This document shows, one piece after another, positions 27,834-35,443 of a DNA stretch of 51,539 nt. The notes below the pieces were generated by a model. It did no database searches. It had not been told where the DNA came from and saw only the letters and a program-made list of their open reading frames with translations. Source of the DNA: Brevundimonas sp. AAP58 (lineage in GTDB: Bacteria > Pseudomonadota > Alphaproteobacteria > Caulobacterales > Caulobacteraceae); contig NZ_LJHU01000046.1 in assembly GCF_001295975.1 (NCBI RefSeq), forward strand, positions 1-51,539, written 5' to 3'. Both the position numbers and the translations under genes were made by a program. Each line of letters starts with the position of its first letter. Position 1 is the stretch's first letter.

Positions 27834-30311
27834 ATGAGCGACCGCCCGACCGGCCAGGCTCCCTCGCGCGTCGTCGCGGTGCTGGGGCCGACCAACACCG
27901 GCAAGACCCATCTGGCGGTCGAGCGGATGCTGGGCCACGCCTCCGGCATGATCGGCCTGCCGCTGCGGCTGCTGGCCCGCGAGGTCTATGAGCGCATCGT
28001 CCGCGCGCGGGGCCAGAACTCGGTCGCCCTGATCACGGGCGAGGAAAAGATCATCCCGCCCCGGCCCGTCTATTTCGTCTGCACGGTCGAGGCCATGCCG
28101 ATGGAACGGGACGTCGAGTTCCTGGCCGTCGACGAGATCCAGCTGGCCGCCGACCCCGAGCGCGGCCATGTCTTCACCAGCCGCCTGCTGCACGCCCGCG
28201 GTCGGTTCGAGACCATGTTCCTGGGCGCGGGCACCATGGCCCCGCTGATCCGCCGCCTGATCCCGGACGTCGAGATCGTCAGCCGCGAACGCCTGTCCAG
28301 CCTGACCTACGCGGGCTCCAAGAAACTGACCCGCCTGCCCCGCCGCTCGGCCATCGTCGCCTTCTCGACGGAACAGGTCTACGCCATCGCCGAGCTGATC
28401 CGCCGCCAGAGGGGCGGCGCCGCCGTCGTCATGGGCAGCCTGTCGCCCCGCACCCGCAACGCCCAGGTCGCCCTGTTCCAGTCCGGCGAGGTCGACTTCC
28501 TGGTCGCCACCGACGCCATAGGCATGGGCCTGAACATGGACGTCGACCATGTCGCCTTCGCGGGCCTGAGGAAGTTCGACGGCCGCCGCACCCGCTGGCT
28601 CCACGCCCACGAGATCGCCCAGATCGCGGGGCGCGCCGGCCGCCACATCCGCGACGGCACCTTCGGCGTCACGGGCGAGGCCGAGGAGCTGGACGAGGAC
28701 CTGGTCGGCCAGGTCGTCGACCACCGCTTCGACCCGGTCCAGGCCATCGAGTGGCGCAACGCCCGCCTCGACTTCGACACCCTGCCCGACCTGCTCCGCT
28801 CCCTGACCCAGACGCCGGGCGTCAACGGCCTGAAGCTGACGGGCCAGGCGCTCGACGAGACCCTGCTGCGCCGCGCCCTGCTGGACGACGACATCAAGCG
28901 CATCGGCCGCTCGCGCGGGACGATCATGCGGCTGTGGGAGGCGTGCCAGCTTCCCGACTTTCAGAAGACGACGCTGGACGAGCACGCCCGCTTGTCGCGC
29001 GACGTCTTCCGCGCCCTGACCAGCTCACGCGGCCGTCTGACCGACGACTGGTTCGCCCCCCGCTTCGCCGAGGTCGACCGCGACGACGGCCAGATCGACC
29101 AGCTCTCGGCCCGGCTCGCGGGCGTGCGCACCTTGTCCTACATCGCCAACCGGCCCGACTGGGTCGCCGACGCCAAGGCCTGGCGCGAGCGGACCCGGGC
29201 GCTTGAGGACCGCCTGTCCGACGTGCTGCACGAGCGCCTGACCGCCCGCTTCGTCGACCGCAAGACCACCGCCCTGATGCGCTCGCTGCATGACCGCGAG
29301 GCGACGCTCGCCGAGGTCGCAGGCGACGGCGTCGTCAGCGTCGACGGCGAGGCCGTCGGCCATCTCGAGGGCGTCCGCTTCGCCCCGTCGGCCGGAGGCT
29401 CGGCCCTGGCCGACCGCACACTGAAAGCCGCCGCCCTGCGCGCCGTCGGCCCCGAGATCGCGCGCCGCCTGGGCCGCCTCGCCGCCGACGCCGACGCGGC
29501 CTTCGCCGTCACGCCTGAGGGCGACGTCCTGTGGCAGGGGGCGCTCGCGGCCCGCATTACCGGCGGCGATCCTTTCACCCCGCGCGTCCGCCTGATCGGG
29601 GACCTTGGCCCCCAGGCCGCCCGCGACCGCGCCCAGCGCCGCATCGAGGCCTTCCTGTCGTCGGAGGCCGGGCGGGCGCTCCGCGACCTCCGCCGCCTCC
29701 GGACAGCCATCGAGAACGGAACCCTGACCGGCCTGCCGCGCGGCCTCGCCTTCCGCCTGATCGAGGCCGGGGGCGTGCTCGACCGCCGCGATGTCGAGCG
29801 CGATCTCGCCGCCATCAGCCAGTCCGAGCGCCGTACGCTCAAGACCTTCGCCGTCCGCGTCGGCAATCACTCCGTCTGGCTGCCCGGCGCGCTCAAGCCC
29901 CGTGCCCGCGCCTTGGCCCAGGCCTTCGCCGGCCCGCCCCTCGCGCTGCGCGAGACCGGCCTCAGCCTCCTTCCCGAGCCGCCCCCCGGCCCGCGCGCCC
30001 TGTCCGCCCAGGGCCTTCGCGCCGTCGGCCGCTTCGCCATTCCCGTCGAGACCCTGGAACGCCTCGCAGAGTTCAAGCGCGAGGCCGCAAAGGCCGACCT
30101 GTCCGACGCGGCGCTGGCCGAGCTCGGCTGGTCCGCCGCCGAGCTCAAGACTGTGCTCGCCGCGCTCCGCACCCCCCGCGCCCAGCAGCCCGACCGCCCC
30201 GACAAGCCTGCCCGCCCAGTCAAGGACTCACCCTTCGCTGCGCTGGCCGCCTTGACCGCCCCGCCCACGCCGGTCAGGCGAAAGCGCCCGCGCCGCAAAG
30301 CCACGAAGTGA
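27834..30311 (+). CDS. Suv3-like DExH RNA helicase
   Basis: 825 aa. Walker A GPTNTGKT is at residues 18-25, motif II is DEIQ (100-103), and the later motifs are ATDAIGMGLNMD and QIAGRAGRH. These match the mitochondrial Suv3 degradasome helicase group found in alphaproteobacteria. A long C-terminal region includes CHLPDF-like helices and ends in an unstructured basic tail (RRKRPRRKATK) suited to RNA binding. The role in RNA decay is inferred from the family. A REPIN-like repeat follows the stop by 9 bp. Confidence 0.92.
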   Translation: MSDRPTGQAPSRVVAVLGPTNTGKTHLAVERMLGHASGMIGLPLRLLAREVYERIVRARGQNSVALITGEEKIIPPRPVYFVCTVEAMPMERDVEFLAVDEIQLAADPERGHVFTSRLLHARGRFETMFLGAGTMAPLIRRLIPDVEIVSRERLSSLTYAGSKKLTRLPRRSAIVAFSTEQVYAIAELIRRQRGGAAVVMGSLSPRTRNAQVALFQSGEVDFLVATDAIGMGLNMDVDHVAFAGLRKFDGRRTRWLHAHEIAQIAGRAGRHIRDGTFGVTGEAEELDEDLVGQVVDHRFDPVQAIEWRNARLDFDTLPDLLRSLTQTPGVNGLKLTGQALDETLLRRALLDDDIKRIGRSRGTIMRLWEACQLPDFQKTTLDEHARLSRDVFRALTSSRGRLTDDWFAPRFAEVDRDDGQIDQLSARLAGVRTLSYIANRPDWVADAKAWRERTRALEDRLSDVLHERLTARFVDRKTTALMRSLHDREATLAEVAGDGVVSVDGEAVGHLEGVRFAPSAGGSALADRTLKAAALRAVGPEIARRLGRLAADADAAFAVTPEGDVLWQGALAARITGGDPFTPRVRLIGDLGPQAARDRAQRRIEAFLSSEAGRALRDLRRLRTAIENGTLTGLPRGLAFRLIEAGGVLDRRDVERDLAAISQSERRTLKTFAVRVGNHSVWLPGALKPRARALAQAFAGPPLALRETGLSLLPEPPPGPRALSAQGLRAVGRFAIPVETLERLAEFKREAAKADLSDAALAELGWSAAELKTVLAALRTPRAQQPDRPDKPARPVKDSPFAALAALTAPPTPVRRKRPRRKATK

Positions 30312-30320
30312 CTTTTCTTT

Positions 30321-30452
30321 TCCGCTCATCCCCGCGAAAGCGGGGACCTAGTGCTTGAGTGAGGCAGGGGCGTATGGGATCGCCGGCGAGGACAGCGGAT
30401 TGGCGCCGGTCACCCAAAGCACTGGGTCCCCGCTTTCGCGGGGATGAGCGGA
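30321..30452. repeat. REPIN-like twin-hairpin repeat, copy 3
   Basis: Arms TCCGCTCATCCCCGC... and its complement flank a 68-nt spacer (30353-30420). The arm hairpin is CCCCGC-GAAA-GCGGGG. It fills the gap between the helicase gene and the MFS gene, ending 1 bp before the MFS ATG, so the right arm sits in the ribosome-binding region. Confidence 0.85.
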
Positions 30453-30453
30453 G

Positions 30454-31824
30454 ATGAGTGAGCCGGGGGCAAGCCCCATGCGGGCCTTCTACAATCTGCT
30501 GGCCAACAACGCCGTCGCGGGCGTGGTCAACTTCACGGTCTGGTTCGCCATCACCTTCTGGGTGTTCCTGGAGACCCGCTCGGTTTTCGCCACCGGCATG
30601 ATCGCGGGGGTCTTCCTTGTCCTGACGGCGGGCTTCGCCGTCTGGTTCGGCAGCCTGGTCGATCACTATCCCAAGACCCGCGTCATGCTGGGCTCGAGCC
30701 TGGCGTCGCTCGCGCTCTACGCCGCCTCGTTCGCCCTGCTCCTCGTCACGCCCGAGACCGCCTTCCGCGACGTGGCCCGGCCGCAACTGTGGATCCTGAT
30801 CGGCCTGGTCATGCTCGGCGTCATCGCCGGCAACGTCCGCAACATCGCCCTGCCCACGCTCGTCACCCTGCTGGTCCCAGAAGACCGCCGCGACAAGGCC
30901 AACGGCCTGGTCGGCATGGCCACCGGCATCGGCTTTCTGACCACCTCGGTCATCTCCGGCCTGCTGGTCGCCTGGGCCGGCATGATCGGAGCGCTCGGCG
31001 TCGCCCTCGGTCTGACGGTGCTGGTCATCCTGCATCTGCTGACCGTCCGCGTGCCCGCCCACGCCCAGACCGCGGCTTCGAGCGGCGACGGCGCAGCGGA
31101 CCCCGACGCCAAACCCGACCGCCGCGTCGACCTGAAGGGCACGCTCAAGGTCGTCTTCGCCGTGCCGGGCCTGTTCGCCCTGATCCTGTTCGCCGCCTTC
31201 AACAACTTCCTGGGCGGCGTCTTCATGGCCCTGATGGACGCCTATGGCCTGTCGCTGATGCCGGTCCAGGCCTGGGGCTTCCTGTGGGCGGCGATTTCTG
31301 TGTCCTTCATCGTTTCCGGTATTGTCATTGCAAAGGTCGGGCTCGGCCCAAAGCCCCTGCGCACCCTCCTGATCGTCAACCTGATCATGTGGAGCGTGGC
31401 CAGCGTCTTCACGCTCCAGACCTCCATCCCGCTGCTGGCGGTCGGCTGCGCCATCTGGATGTTCCTGGGCCCCTGGGCCGAGGCCGCCGAACAGACCACG
31501 CTCCAGAAGGTCGTCCCCCATGAGCGCCAGGGCCGCGTCTTCGGCTTCGCCCAGTCGGTGGAGCAGTCGGCCTCGCCGCTGACCGCCTTCCTCATCGGTC
31601 CCCTGACCCAGTTCATCGTCATCCCCTTCATGACCGACGGCGCTGGCGCGCGGACGATAGGAACATGGTTCGGCACGGGCGCGGACCGAGGCATGGCGCT
31701 GGTCTTCACCGTCGCTGGTCTTTGCGGCGTGGTCCTGACGATCTTGGCCTTCAACTCGCGCGCCTACCGCCGTCTGTCAGCCGCCTACGCGGACAGCCCG
31801 GCGCCGGATACGACCCCGGCATGA
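30454..31824 (+). CDS. Major facilitator superfamily transporter
   Basis: 456 aa with about 12 hydrophobic helices and a central polar loop (residues 193-225). FGSLVDHYPKTRVML matches the MFS loop 2-3 motif, and ERQGRVFGFAQSVEQSASPLTAFLIGP is typical of the MFS_3 type of putative drug or efflux transporters. Substrate unknown. The start may be 30454, or the ATG at 30478, which would move it away from the repeat arm. It overlaps the S4 gene by ATGA. Confidence 0.9.
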   Translation: MSEPGASPMRAFYNLLANNAVAGVVNFTVWFAITFWVFLETRSVFATGMIAGVFLVLTAGFAVWFGSLVDHYPKTRVMLGSSLASLALYAASFALLLVTPETAFRDVARPQLWILIGLVMLGVIAGNVRNIALPTLVTLLVPEDRRDKANGLVGMATGIGFLTTSVISGLLVAWAGMIGALGVALGLTVLVILHLLTVRVPAHAQTAASSGDGAADPDAKPDRRVDLKGTLKVVFAVPGLFALILFAAFNNFLGGVFMALMDAYGLSLMPVQAWGFLWAAISVSFIVSGIVIAKVGLGPKPLRTLLIVNLIMWSVASVFTLQTSIPLLAVGCAIWMFLGPWAEAAEQTTLQKVVPHERQGRVFGFAQSVEQSASPLTAFLIGPLTQFIVIPFMTDGAGARTIGTWFGTGADRGMALVFTVAGLCGVVLTILAFNSRAYRRLSAAYADSPAPDTTPA

Positions 31825-32171
31825 CCACAGAGGCCTGCCGCATCGACGTCTGGCTGTGGCGCGCGAGATTCGCCAAGACCCGCTCGCTGGCCGCCGCCTT
31901 CATCGAGACCGGAGCCGTCCGCCTGACCCACAACGGCCTGCAGACCCGCCTCGACAAGGCCAGCCGATCCGTCCATGTCGGCGACGACGTGGTGTTCGTC
32001 CGCGACGGTCGGCTGGTAGCGGTTCGGGTGCTTCAGGTAGGCGAGAGACGCGGGCCTCCGGCCGAGGCCCGCGCCCTTTATGCCATGCTCGGAAACGACG
32101 GCTCCGAGATCGCGCAGGATCAGTCCTCGTCGTCGTCCGACGCCGCCGGGACCGCGCGATCCTCGGGATAG
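31821..32171 (+). CDS. S4-domain RNA-binding protein (Hsp15-like)
   Basis: 116 aa from the ATG at 31821, overlapping the MFS stop; the frame is open upstream but inside the transporter gene. The S4 domain starts RIDVWLWRARFAKTRSLAAAFIETG and continues VRLTHNG, as in Hsp15, which rescues stalled 50S subunits. The C-terminus is a low-complexity Ser-rich tail. The last 52 bp overlap the 3' end of the convergent lipoprotein gene, so both strands are coding there. Confidence 0.9.
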   Translation: MTTEACRIDVWLWRARFAKTRSLAAAFIETGAVRLTHNGLQTRLDKASRSVHVGDDVVFVRDGRLVAVRVLQVGERRGPPAEARALYAMLGNDGSEIAQDQSSSSSDAAGTARSSG

Positions 32172-32761
32172 GTCGGCGAGTTCCGCTCCAGCCACTCGAT
32201 GAAGGCGTTGAAGCTGGGTTCGAACAGCACGCCGTCCAGGCCGGCCCAGTTCGTCACCCCGTGATCGATCTTGTAGAGCTCCCGCGCGGTCGACGGATCA
32301 TAGACCGTCATGACCATGTCGACCTGATAGCCGGCGCCGGCTGTCAGGTTGAAGTCGGCCACGAGGAACGGCCCCCAGGCGCGCGAGGCCTGGGCCAGAC
32401 CCGCGAAGCCGGTCGTGCCGCTGACCCCGTCGGCCTTGCCCGCCTGGACCAGCATGCGTTCGAACTCGTCGGGCCGCACGACCTGCTGGAAGAAGCCGAT
32501 GTTCTCCATCGACTCCTCGAAATACTCTTCATACTGCGTCAGGGTGCCGAGGTTGGTCCGCACCAGCAGCAGCCGCCGGTTGTCGTTGACCGGGAAGGCC
32601 TCGTCGACCTTGATCGCCTCGGGCGGAAGAACTTGGCTGATCGGAAAGCGACCCGTGGTCGCATCGAGCGTCGTGGCCTCGAAGGTCGAGGAACAGCCGG
32701 CGGCCCCCAGAGTGGCGACGGCAAGCGCGAGCGCCGCGGCGCCCGAACGAAAACGATACAT
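32120..32761 (-). CDS. Lipoprotein of unknown function
   Basis: 213 aa from the ATG at 32761, with GGGGGAG 6 nt upstream; an ATG far upstream is not supported. Lipobox AAGC gives Cys23. The mature part has no enzyme motif I recognise. It includes a segment with [21 protein letters not shown], suggesting a beta-rich fold of a type seen in alphaproteobacterial outer-membrane lipoproteins, and ends in an acidic tail. It overlaps the S4 gene by 52 bp at the 3' end. Confidence 0.85.
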   Translation of the reverse strand: MYRFRSGAAALALAVATLGAAGCSSTFEATTLDATTGRFPISQVLPPEAIKVDEAFPVNDNRRLLLVRTNLGTLTQYEEYFEESMENIGFFQQVVRPDEFERMLVQAGKADGVSGTTGFAGLAQASRAWGPFLVADFNLTAGAGYQVDMVMTVYDPSTARELYKIDHGVTNWAGLDGVLFEPSFNAFIEWLERNSPTYPEDRAVPAASDDDED

Positions 32762-32927
32762 GAACAGAACTCCCCCGCGACTCGCCTCCCGGTCGCGCGC
32801 GATCCCTACCAACGCGGGAAACTGCGGTAAAGCCGGGCGAGGCGCGTCCCCAACGACGTTGACAGGTTCCGCCGCCCCCGCCATGTCGGCGCGTCGCCCG
32901 CCGTCATCCAAGGCCGCCTTTTCTGCA

Positions 32928-33269
32928 ATGACCTATATCGTCACCGACGCCTGCGTACGCTGCAAGTTCATGGACTGCGTCGAGGTCTGCCCCGTCGACT
33001 GCTTCTACGAGGGCGAGAACTTCCTGGTCATCGCGCCCGACGAATGCATCGACTGCGGCGTCTGCGAGCCGGAATGCCCCGTCGACGCCATCAAGCCCGA
33101 CACCGAGGACGAGCCCGACGGCAAGTGGCTCCAGGTCAACGCCCAGTACGCCCGCGTCTGGCCCAACATCACCGTCAAGGGCACGCCGCCCGCCGACCGC
33201 GAGCAGTACGAGCGCGAGACCGGCAAGTTCGAAAAATACTTCTCCGAGAAGCCCGGCAAGGGCTCCTGA
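32928..33269 (+). CDS. fdxA: Seven-iron ferredoxin FdxA
   Basis: 113 aa from the ATG at 32928. The first cluster region reads [18 protein letters not shown] and the second [14 protein letters not shown], giving the [3Fe-4S] plus [4Fe-4S] pattern of the alphaproteobacterial/Azotobacter FdxA type. The C-terminal extension ([17 protein letters not shown]...) is also typical. It is a cytosolic electron carrier. It is separated from cdnL by 306 bp. Confidence 0.95.
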   Translation: MTYIVTDACVRCKFMDCVEVCPVDCFYEGENFLVIAPDECIDCGVCEPECPVDAIKPDTEDEPDGKWLQVNAQYARVWPNITVKGTPPADREQYERETGKFEKYFSEKPGKGS

Positions 33270-33330
33270 TCCGGCCGCCTCGGCCCGGGGTCGGAATTTC
33301 GGCCCGAGTCACCGCTCGCGCGCTGACGTT

Positions 33331-33358
33331 TTGAAATTCCGCATTTTTGTGATATGTT
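33331..33358 (+). promoter_or_regulatory. Candidate cdnL promoter
   Basis: TTGAAA (33331-33336) and TATGTT (33353-33358) are 16 bp apart, placing a start near 33365 and giving a leader of about 210 nt. TGTGA/TCACA (33348-33365) is an inverted repeat over the -10 with an 8-bp spacer, so it may bind a regulator, but the spacing is not that of CRP. Confidence 0.4.
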
Positions 33359-33546
33359 CCTCACATTGGGTCGGGCGGTCTGCGTTTTCTACGCGCCGCC
33401 CGCGTTTGCGACAGAACCCTGTCCATGAAGACGGGGTCGGCCAGAGGTTGGGTGATCCGTTTCCGCGTTTGACTGATTGATCTTGGGCATCGGCGATCCA
33501 TCGTCGCCGGGCTCCGAGCGCAATTGTCGTCGCGCCTTCGCCTCAC

Positions 33547-33569
33547 CCTTTCCCTGAGTCCGGGAAAGG
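33547..33569 (+). promoter_or_regulatory. Hairpin that sequesters the cdnL ribosome-binding site
   Basis: CCTTTCCC-TGAGTCC-GGGAAAGG is a perfect 8-bp stem. The 3' strand GGGAAAGG, with the next A, is the only plausible Shine-Dalgarno, 6 nt before the ATG at 33576. Opening of the stem would be required for efficient translation. Confidence 0.6.
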
Positions 33570-33575
33570 AATGAC

Positions 33576-34127
33576 ATGACGAACAAGACCGGTCTGGAAT
33601 TCAAGGTTGGCGACGCCGTCGTCTATCCGGCGCACGGCGTCGGCAAGGTCGCGGCCATCGAGACCCAGGAAGTCGCGGGCATGTCGCTGGAGGTCTACGT
33701 CGTGACCTTCGACCACGAGAAGATGACCCTGCGCGTCCCGACCAAGAAGGCCAAGACCGCCGGCCTGCGCACCCTGGCCGCCGAGGACACCGTGTCCAAG
33801 GCCCTGACGGTGCTCAAGGGCCGCGCCCGCATCAAGCGCACCATGTGGTCGCGTCGCGCCCAGGAATACGAAGCCAAGATCAACTCCGGCGACCTGATCT
33901 CGATCGCCGAGGTCGTCCGCGACCTGCACCGCGCCGAAACCCAGCCGGAACAGTCCTATTCGGAGCGCCAGCTCTATGAATCGGCGCTGGACCGCATGGC
34001 CCGCGAGGTGGCCGCTGCCAACCGCATCGACAAGGACGCCGCCGTCGCCCTGCTCGGCAAGTCCCTCAGCGCCAAGAAGGCCAACCAGCCGGTGGCCGAA
34101 GAGGCCGAGGAAGCCGAAGCGGCCTGA
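33576..34127 (+). CDS. cdnL: CarD-family RNA polymerase-binding regulator CdnL
   Basis: 183 aa. The N-terminal Tudor-like RNAP interaction domain reads LEFKVGDAVVYPAHGVGKVAAIE, followed by the helical DNA-binding domain with TMWSRRAQEYEAKINSGDLISIAEVVRDLHR. CdnL binds RNAP beta subunit and stabilises open complexes at housekeeping and ribosomal promoters; in Caulobacter it supports growth and morphology. Its RBS is in a hairpin after a long leader. A terminator follows the gene. Confidence 0.95.
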   Translation: MTNKTGLEFKVGDAVVYPAHGVGKVAAIETQEVAGMSLEVYVVTFDHEKMTLRVPTKKAKTAGLRTLAAEDTVSKALTVLKGRARIKRTMWSRRAQEYEAKINSGDLISIAEVVRDLHRAETQPEQSYSERQLYESALDRMAREVAAANRIDKDAAVALLGKSLSAKKANQPVAEEAEEAEAA

Positions 34128-34154
34128 TCGGGTCGGCGATACTGAAATGACGAA

Positions 34155-34182
34155 GGCCCTGGAGCAATCCGGGGCCTTTTTC
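34155..34182 (+). terminator. Intrinsic terminator after cdnL
   Basis: GGCCCTGG-AGCAAT-CCGGGGCC (eight pairs, one U-G), then TTTTTC and further T-rich DNA, 27 bp after the cdnL stop. Confidence 0.85.
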
Positions 34183-34185
34183 TTT

Positions 34186-34353
34186 CTTTCGTCATTCCGG
34201 GCGGAGGCGCGCTTGCGCCGCAGACCCGGAACAAGGTGGCGCCGGAGCGAAGCGCAGGCGAAGTGCGTCAGCCCACTCGTGTGTGACAGCTTCGCGCTAT
34301 CGCGCGCCGCCTTGTTCCGGGTCTTCGCTGCGCTTCGCCCGGAATGACGAAAG
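34186..34353. repeat. Second type of intergenic inverted repeat
   Basis: Terminal 17-bp inverted repeat CTTTCGTCATTCCGGGC flanks a 168-bp element. Each arm continues with a G/C-rich hairpin ending in GACCCGGAACAAGG. The arms differ in the inner hairpin. It lies between cdnL and the convergent DUF3617 gene and is a different family from the three CTCATCCCCGC elements. Confidence 0.75.
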
Positions 34354-34821
34354 TCAGAAATACTCCGCGTTCGCCGGGCACTGGGCCGAGATCCGCCGCG
34401 CGGTGATGCTCGCCGGCAGATACGGCGTGCCGCGCGCCAGCTGCGCCCCGCCGCTGAACCGGAACGACTCGGAATCATATGTCCCACGCAGCCGCACGTT
34501 CACCCGCCGGCCGCGCCGGTCGGTGCAGGTGCCTTCGAACCGCGTGCGGCCATTGCCGACCTCGCGCACCGGATAGGTGCACTGCCAGCGCCGCGTCGAC
34601 AGGCCGCCGAAGAAGCGATTGATCTCGCTGGGCCGCACGCACTTCTGCTCGGTGTCACGGATGCCCACCGCGCTCGTGGTGTATTCCCAGTAGCCCGGCA
34701 GCACCTCGGTCGCCGAAGCCTGGGCCTGGGGCGAGGACGCCGGCGCGGCCAGCAAGGCCGCGCCCGCGATCGCCGGGGCAGCGACGGCGAGGGTGCGGAT
34801 CAGAAGGTTCGGCATGGTCAT
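34354..34821 (-). CDS. DUF3617-family exported protein
   Basis: 155 aa from the ATG at 34821 (an ATG at 34845 or 34815 is also possible). A signal peptide (AIAGAALLAAPASSPQAQA) precedes the family core: PGYWEYTTSA, a central KCVRPSEINRFF and paired cysteines (WQCTYPV, GTCTDRRG). DUF3617 proteins are small periplasmic proteins of unknown function. It starts facing rpmB, 213 bp away. Confidence 0.88.
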   Translation of the reverse strand: MTMPNLLIRTLAVAAPAIAGAALLAAPASSPQAQASATEVLPGYWEYTTSAVGIRDTEQKCVRPSEINRFFGGLSTRRWQCTYPVREVGNGRTRFEGTCTDRRGRRVNVRLRGTYDSESFRFSGGAQLARGTPYLPASITARRISAQCPANAEYF

Positions 34822-34918
34822 GGTGGTCTCATTTCCCCGGAACATCCGGTCAGTCTAGGCAATGAAACACGGCGATTGAACGACGCATGAACCGGATCGC
34901 GCGCGAGGCGACGAAGCC

Positions 34919-34947
34919 TTGACGGCGGCGAGCCCGTTGCCCTATAC
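34919..34947 (+). promoter_or_regulatory. Housekeeping promoter of rpmB
   Basis: TTGACG (34919-34924) and CTATAC (34942-34947) with 17 bp between match the Caulobacter housekeeping sigma consensus (TTGACG and a CTA-containing -10). The start should be near 34954. Confidence 0.65.
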
Positions 34948-34958
34948 GGCCCCCTCTC

Positions 34959-34981
34959 GCGCGGAGGGCGTCCTTCCGCGC
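34959..34981 (+). promoter_or_regulatory. Stem-loop in the rpmB leader
   Basis: GCGCGGAGGG-CGT-CCTTCCGCGC forms ten pairs with one G-U, a few bases after the predicted start, and is followed by T-rich DNA. It could be an attenuator or a ribosomal-protein binding site. Confidence 0.4.
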
Positions 34982-35034
34982 GCTTTCGTTTCTTGCGCCC
35001 CGGTTCGGCGGCGCCTGCCTCTAAGGATCTGACG

Positions 35035-35328
35035 ATGTCTCGTCGTTGCGAACTCACCGGCGTCGGCCCGATGGTCGGCCACTCGGTCAGCCACTCGAAC
35101 ATCAAGACCAAGCGCCGCTTCCTGCCGTCGCTGAAGAAGGTCAAGGTGACGTCCGAGGCTCTGGGCCAGACCTTCTCCCTGCGGATCTCGAACGCTGCGC
35201 TGCGCACGCTCGACTTCAAGGGCGGGCTGGATCCCTTCATCGTCAAGGCTAATGACGAGCAGCTGTCCCTGACCGCCCAGCGCATCAAGCGCCAGGTCAA
35301 GGCCAAGCTGGCCGAACAGGCCGCCTGA
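35035..35328 (+). CDS. rpmB: Ribosomal protein bL28
   Basis: 97 aa. MSRRCELTGVGPMVGHSVSHSNIKTKRRF is the conserved L28 N-terminus, with FLPSLKKVKV and the basic C-terminal helix IKRQVKAKLAEQAA. It is a large-subunit protein. It is transcribed alone from its own promoter and followed by a terminator. Confidence 0.98.
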   Translation: MSRRCELTGVGPMVGHSVSHSNIKTKRRFLPSLKKVKVTSEALGQTFSLRISNAALRTLDFKGGLDPFIVKANDEQLSLTAQRIKRQVKAKLAEQAA

Positions 35329-35353
35329 GCCTTCGGCGACAACCCGATTTGCG

Positions 35354-35382
35354 AAAAGGCCGGTGGAAACGCCGGCCTTTTT
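35354..35382 (+). terminator. Intrinsic terminator after rpmB
   Basis: AAGGCCGG-TGGAAACG-CCGGCCTT followed by TTT, with A residues before the stem, 25 bp after the rpmB stop. The A and T flanks make it partly bidirectional. Confidence 0.85.
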
Positions 35383-35443
35383 CCTTGGGCGATCGGCCTC
35401 GTCCGGTCTTGACCGCAGCGACTGGCCGTCGTCGTCTCACGCC

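Noticed and set aside
33348..33365. TGTGA/TCACA as a CRP or FNR site before cdnL
   Set aside because: The spacer is 8 bp, not the 6 bp (CRP) or 4 bp (FNR) of those proteins. It is noted only as part of the promoter.
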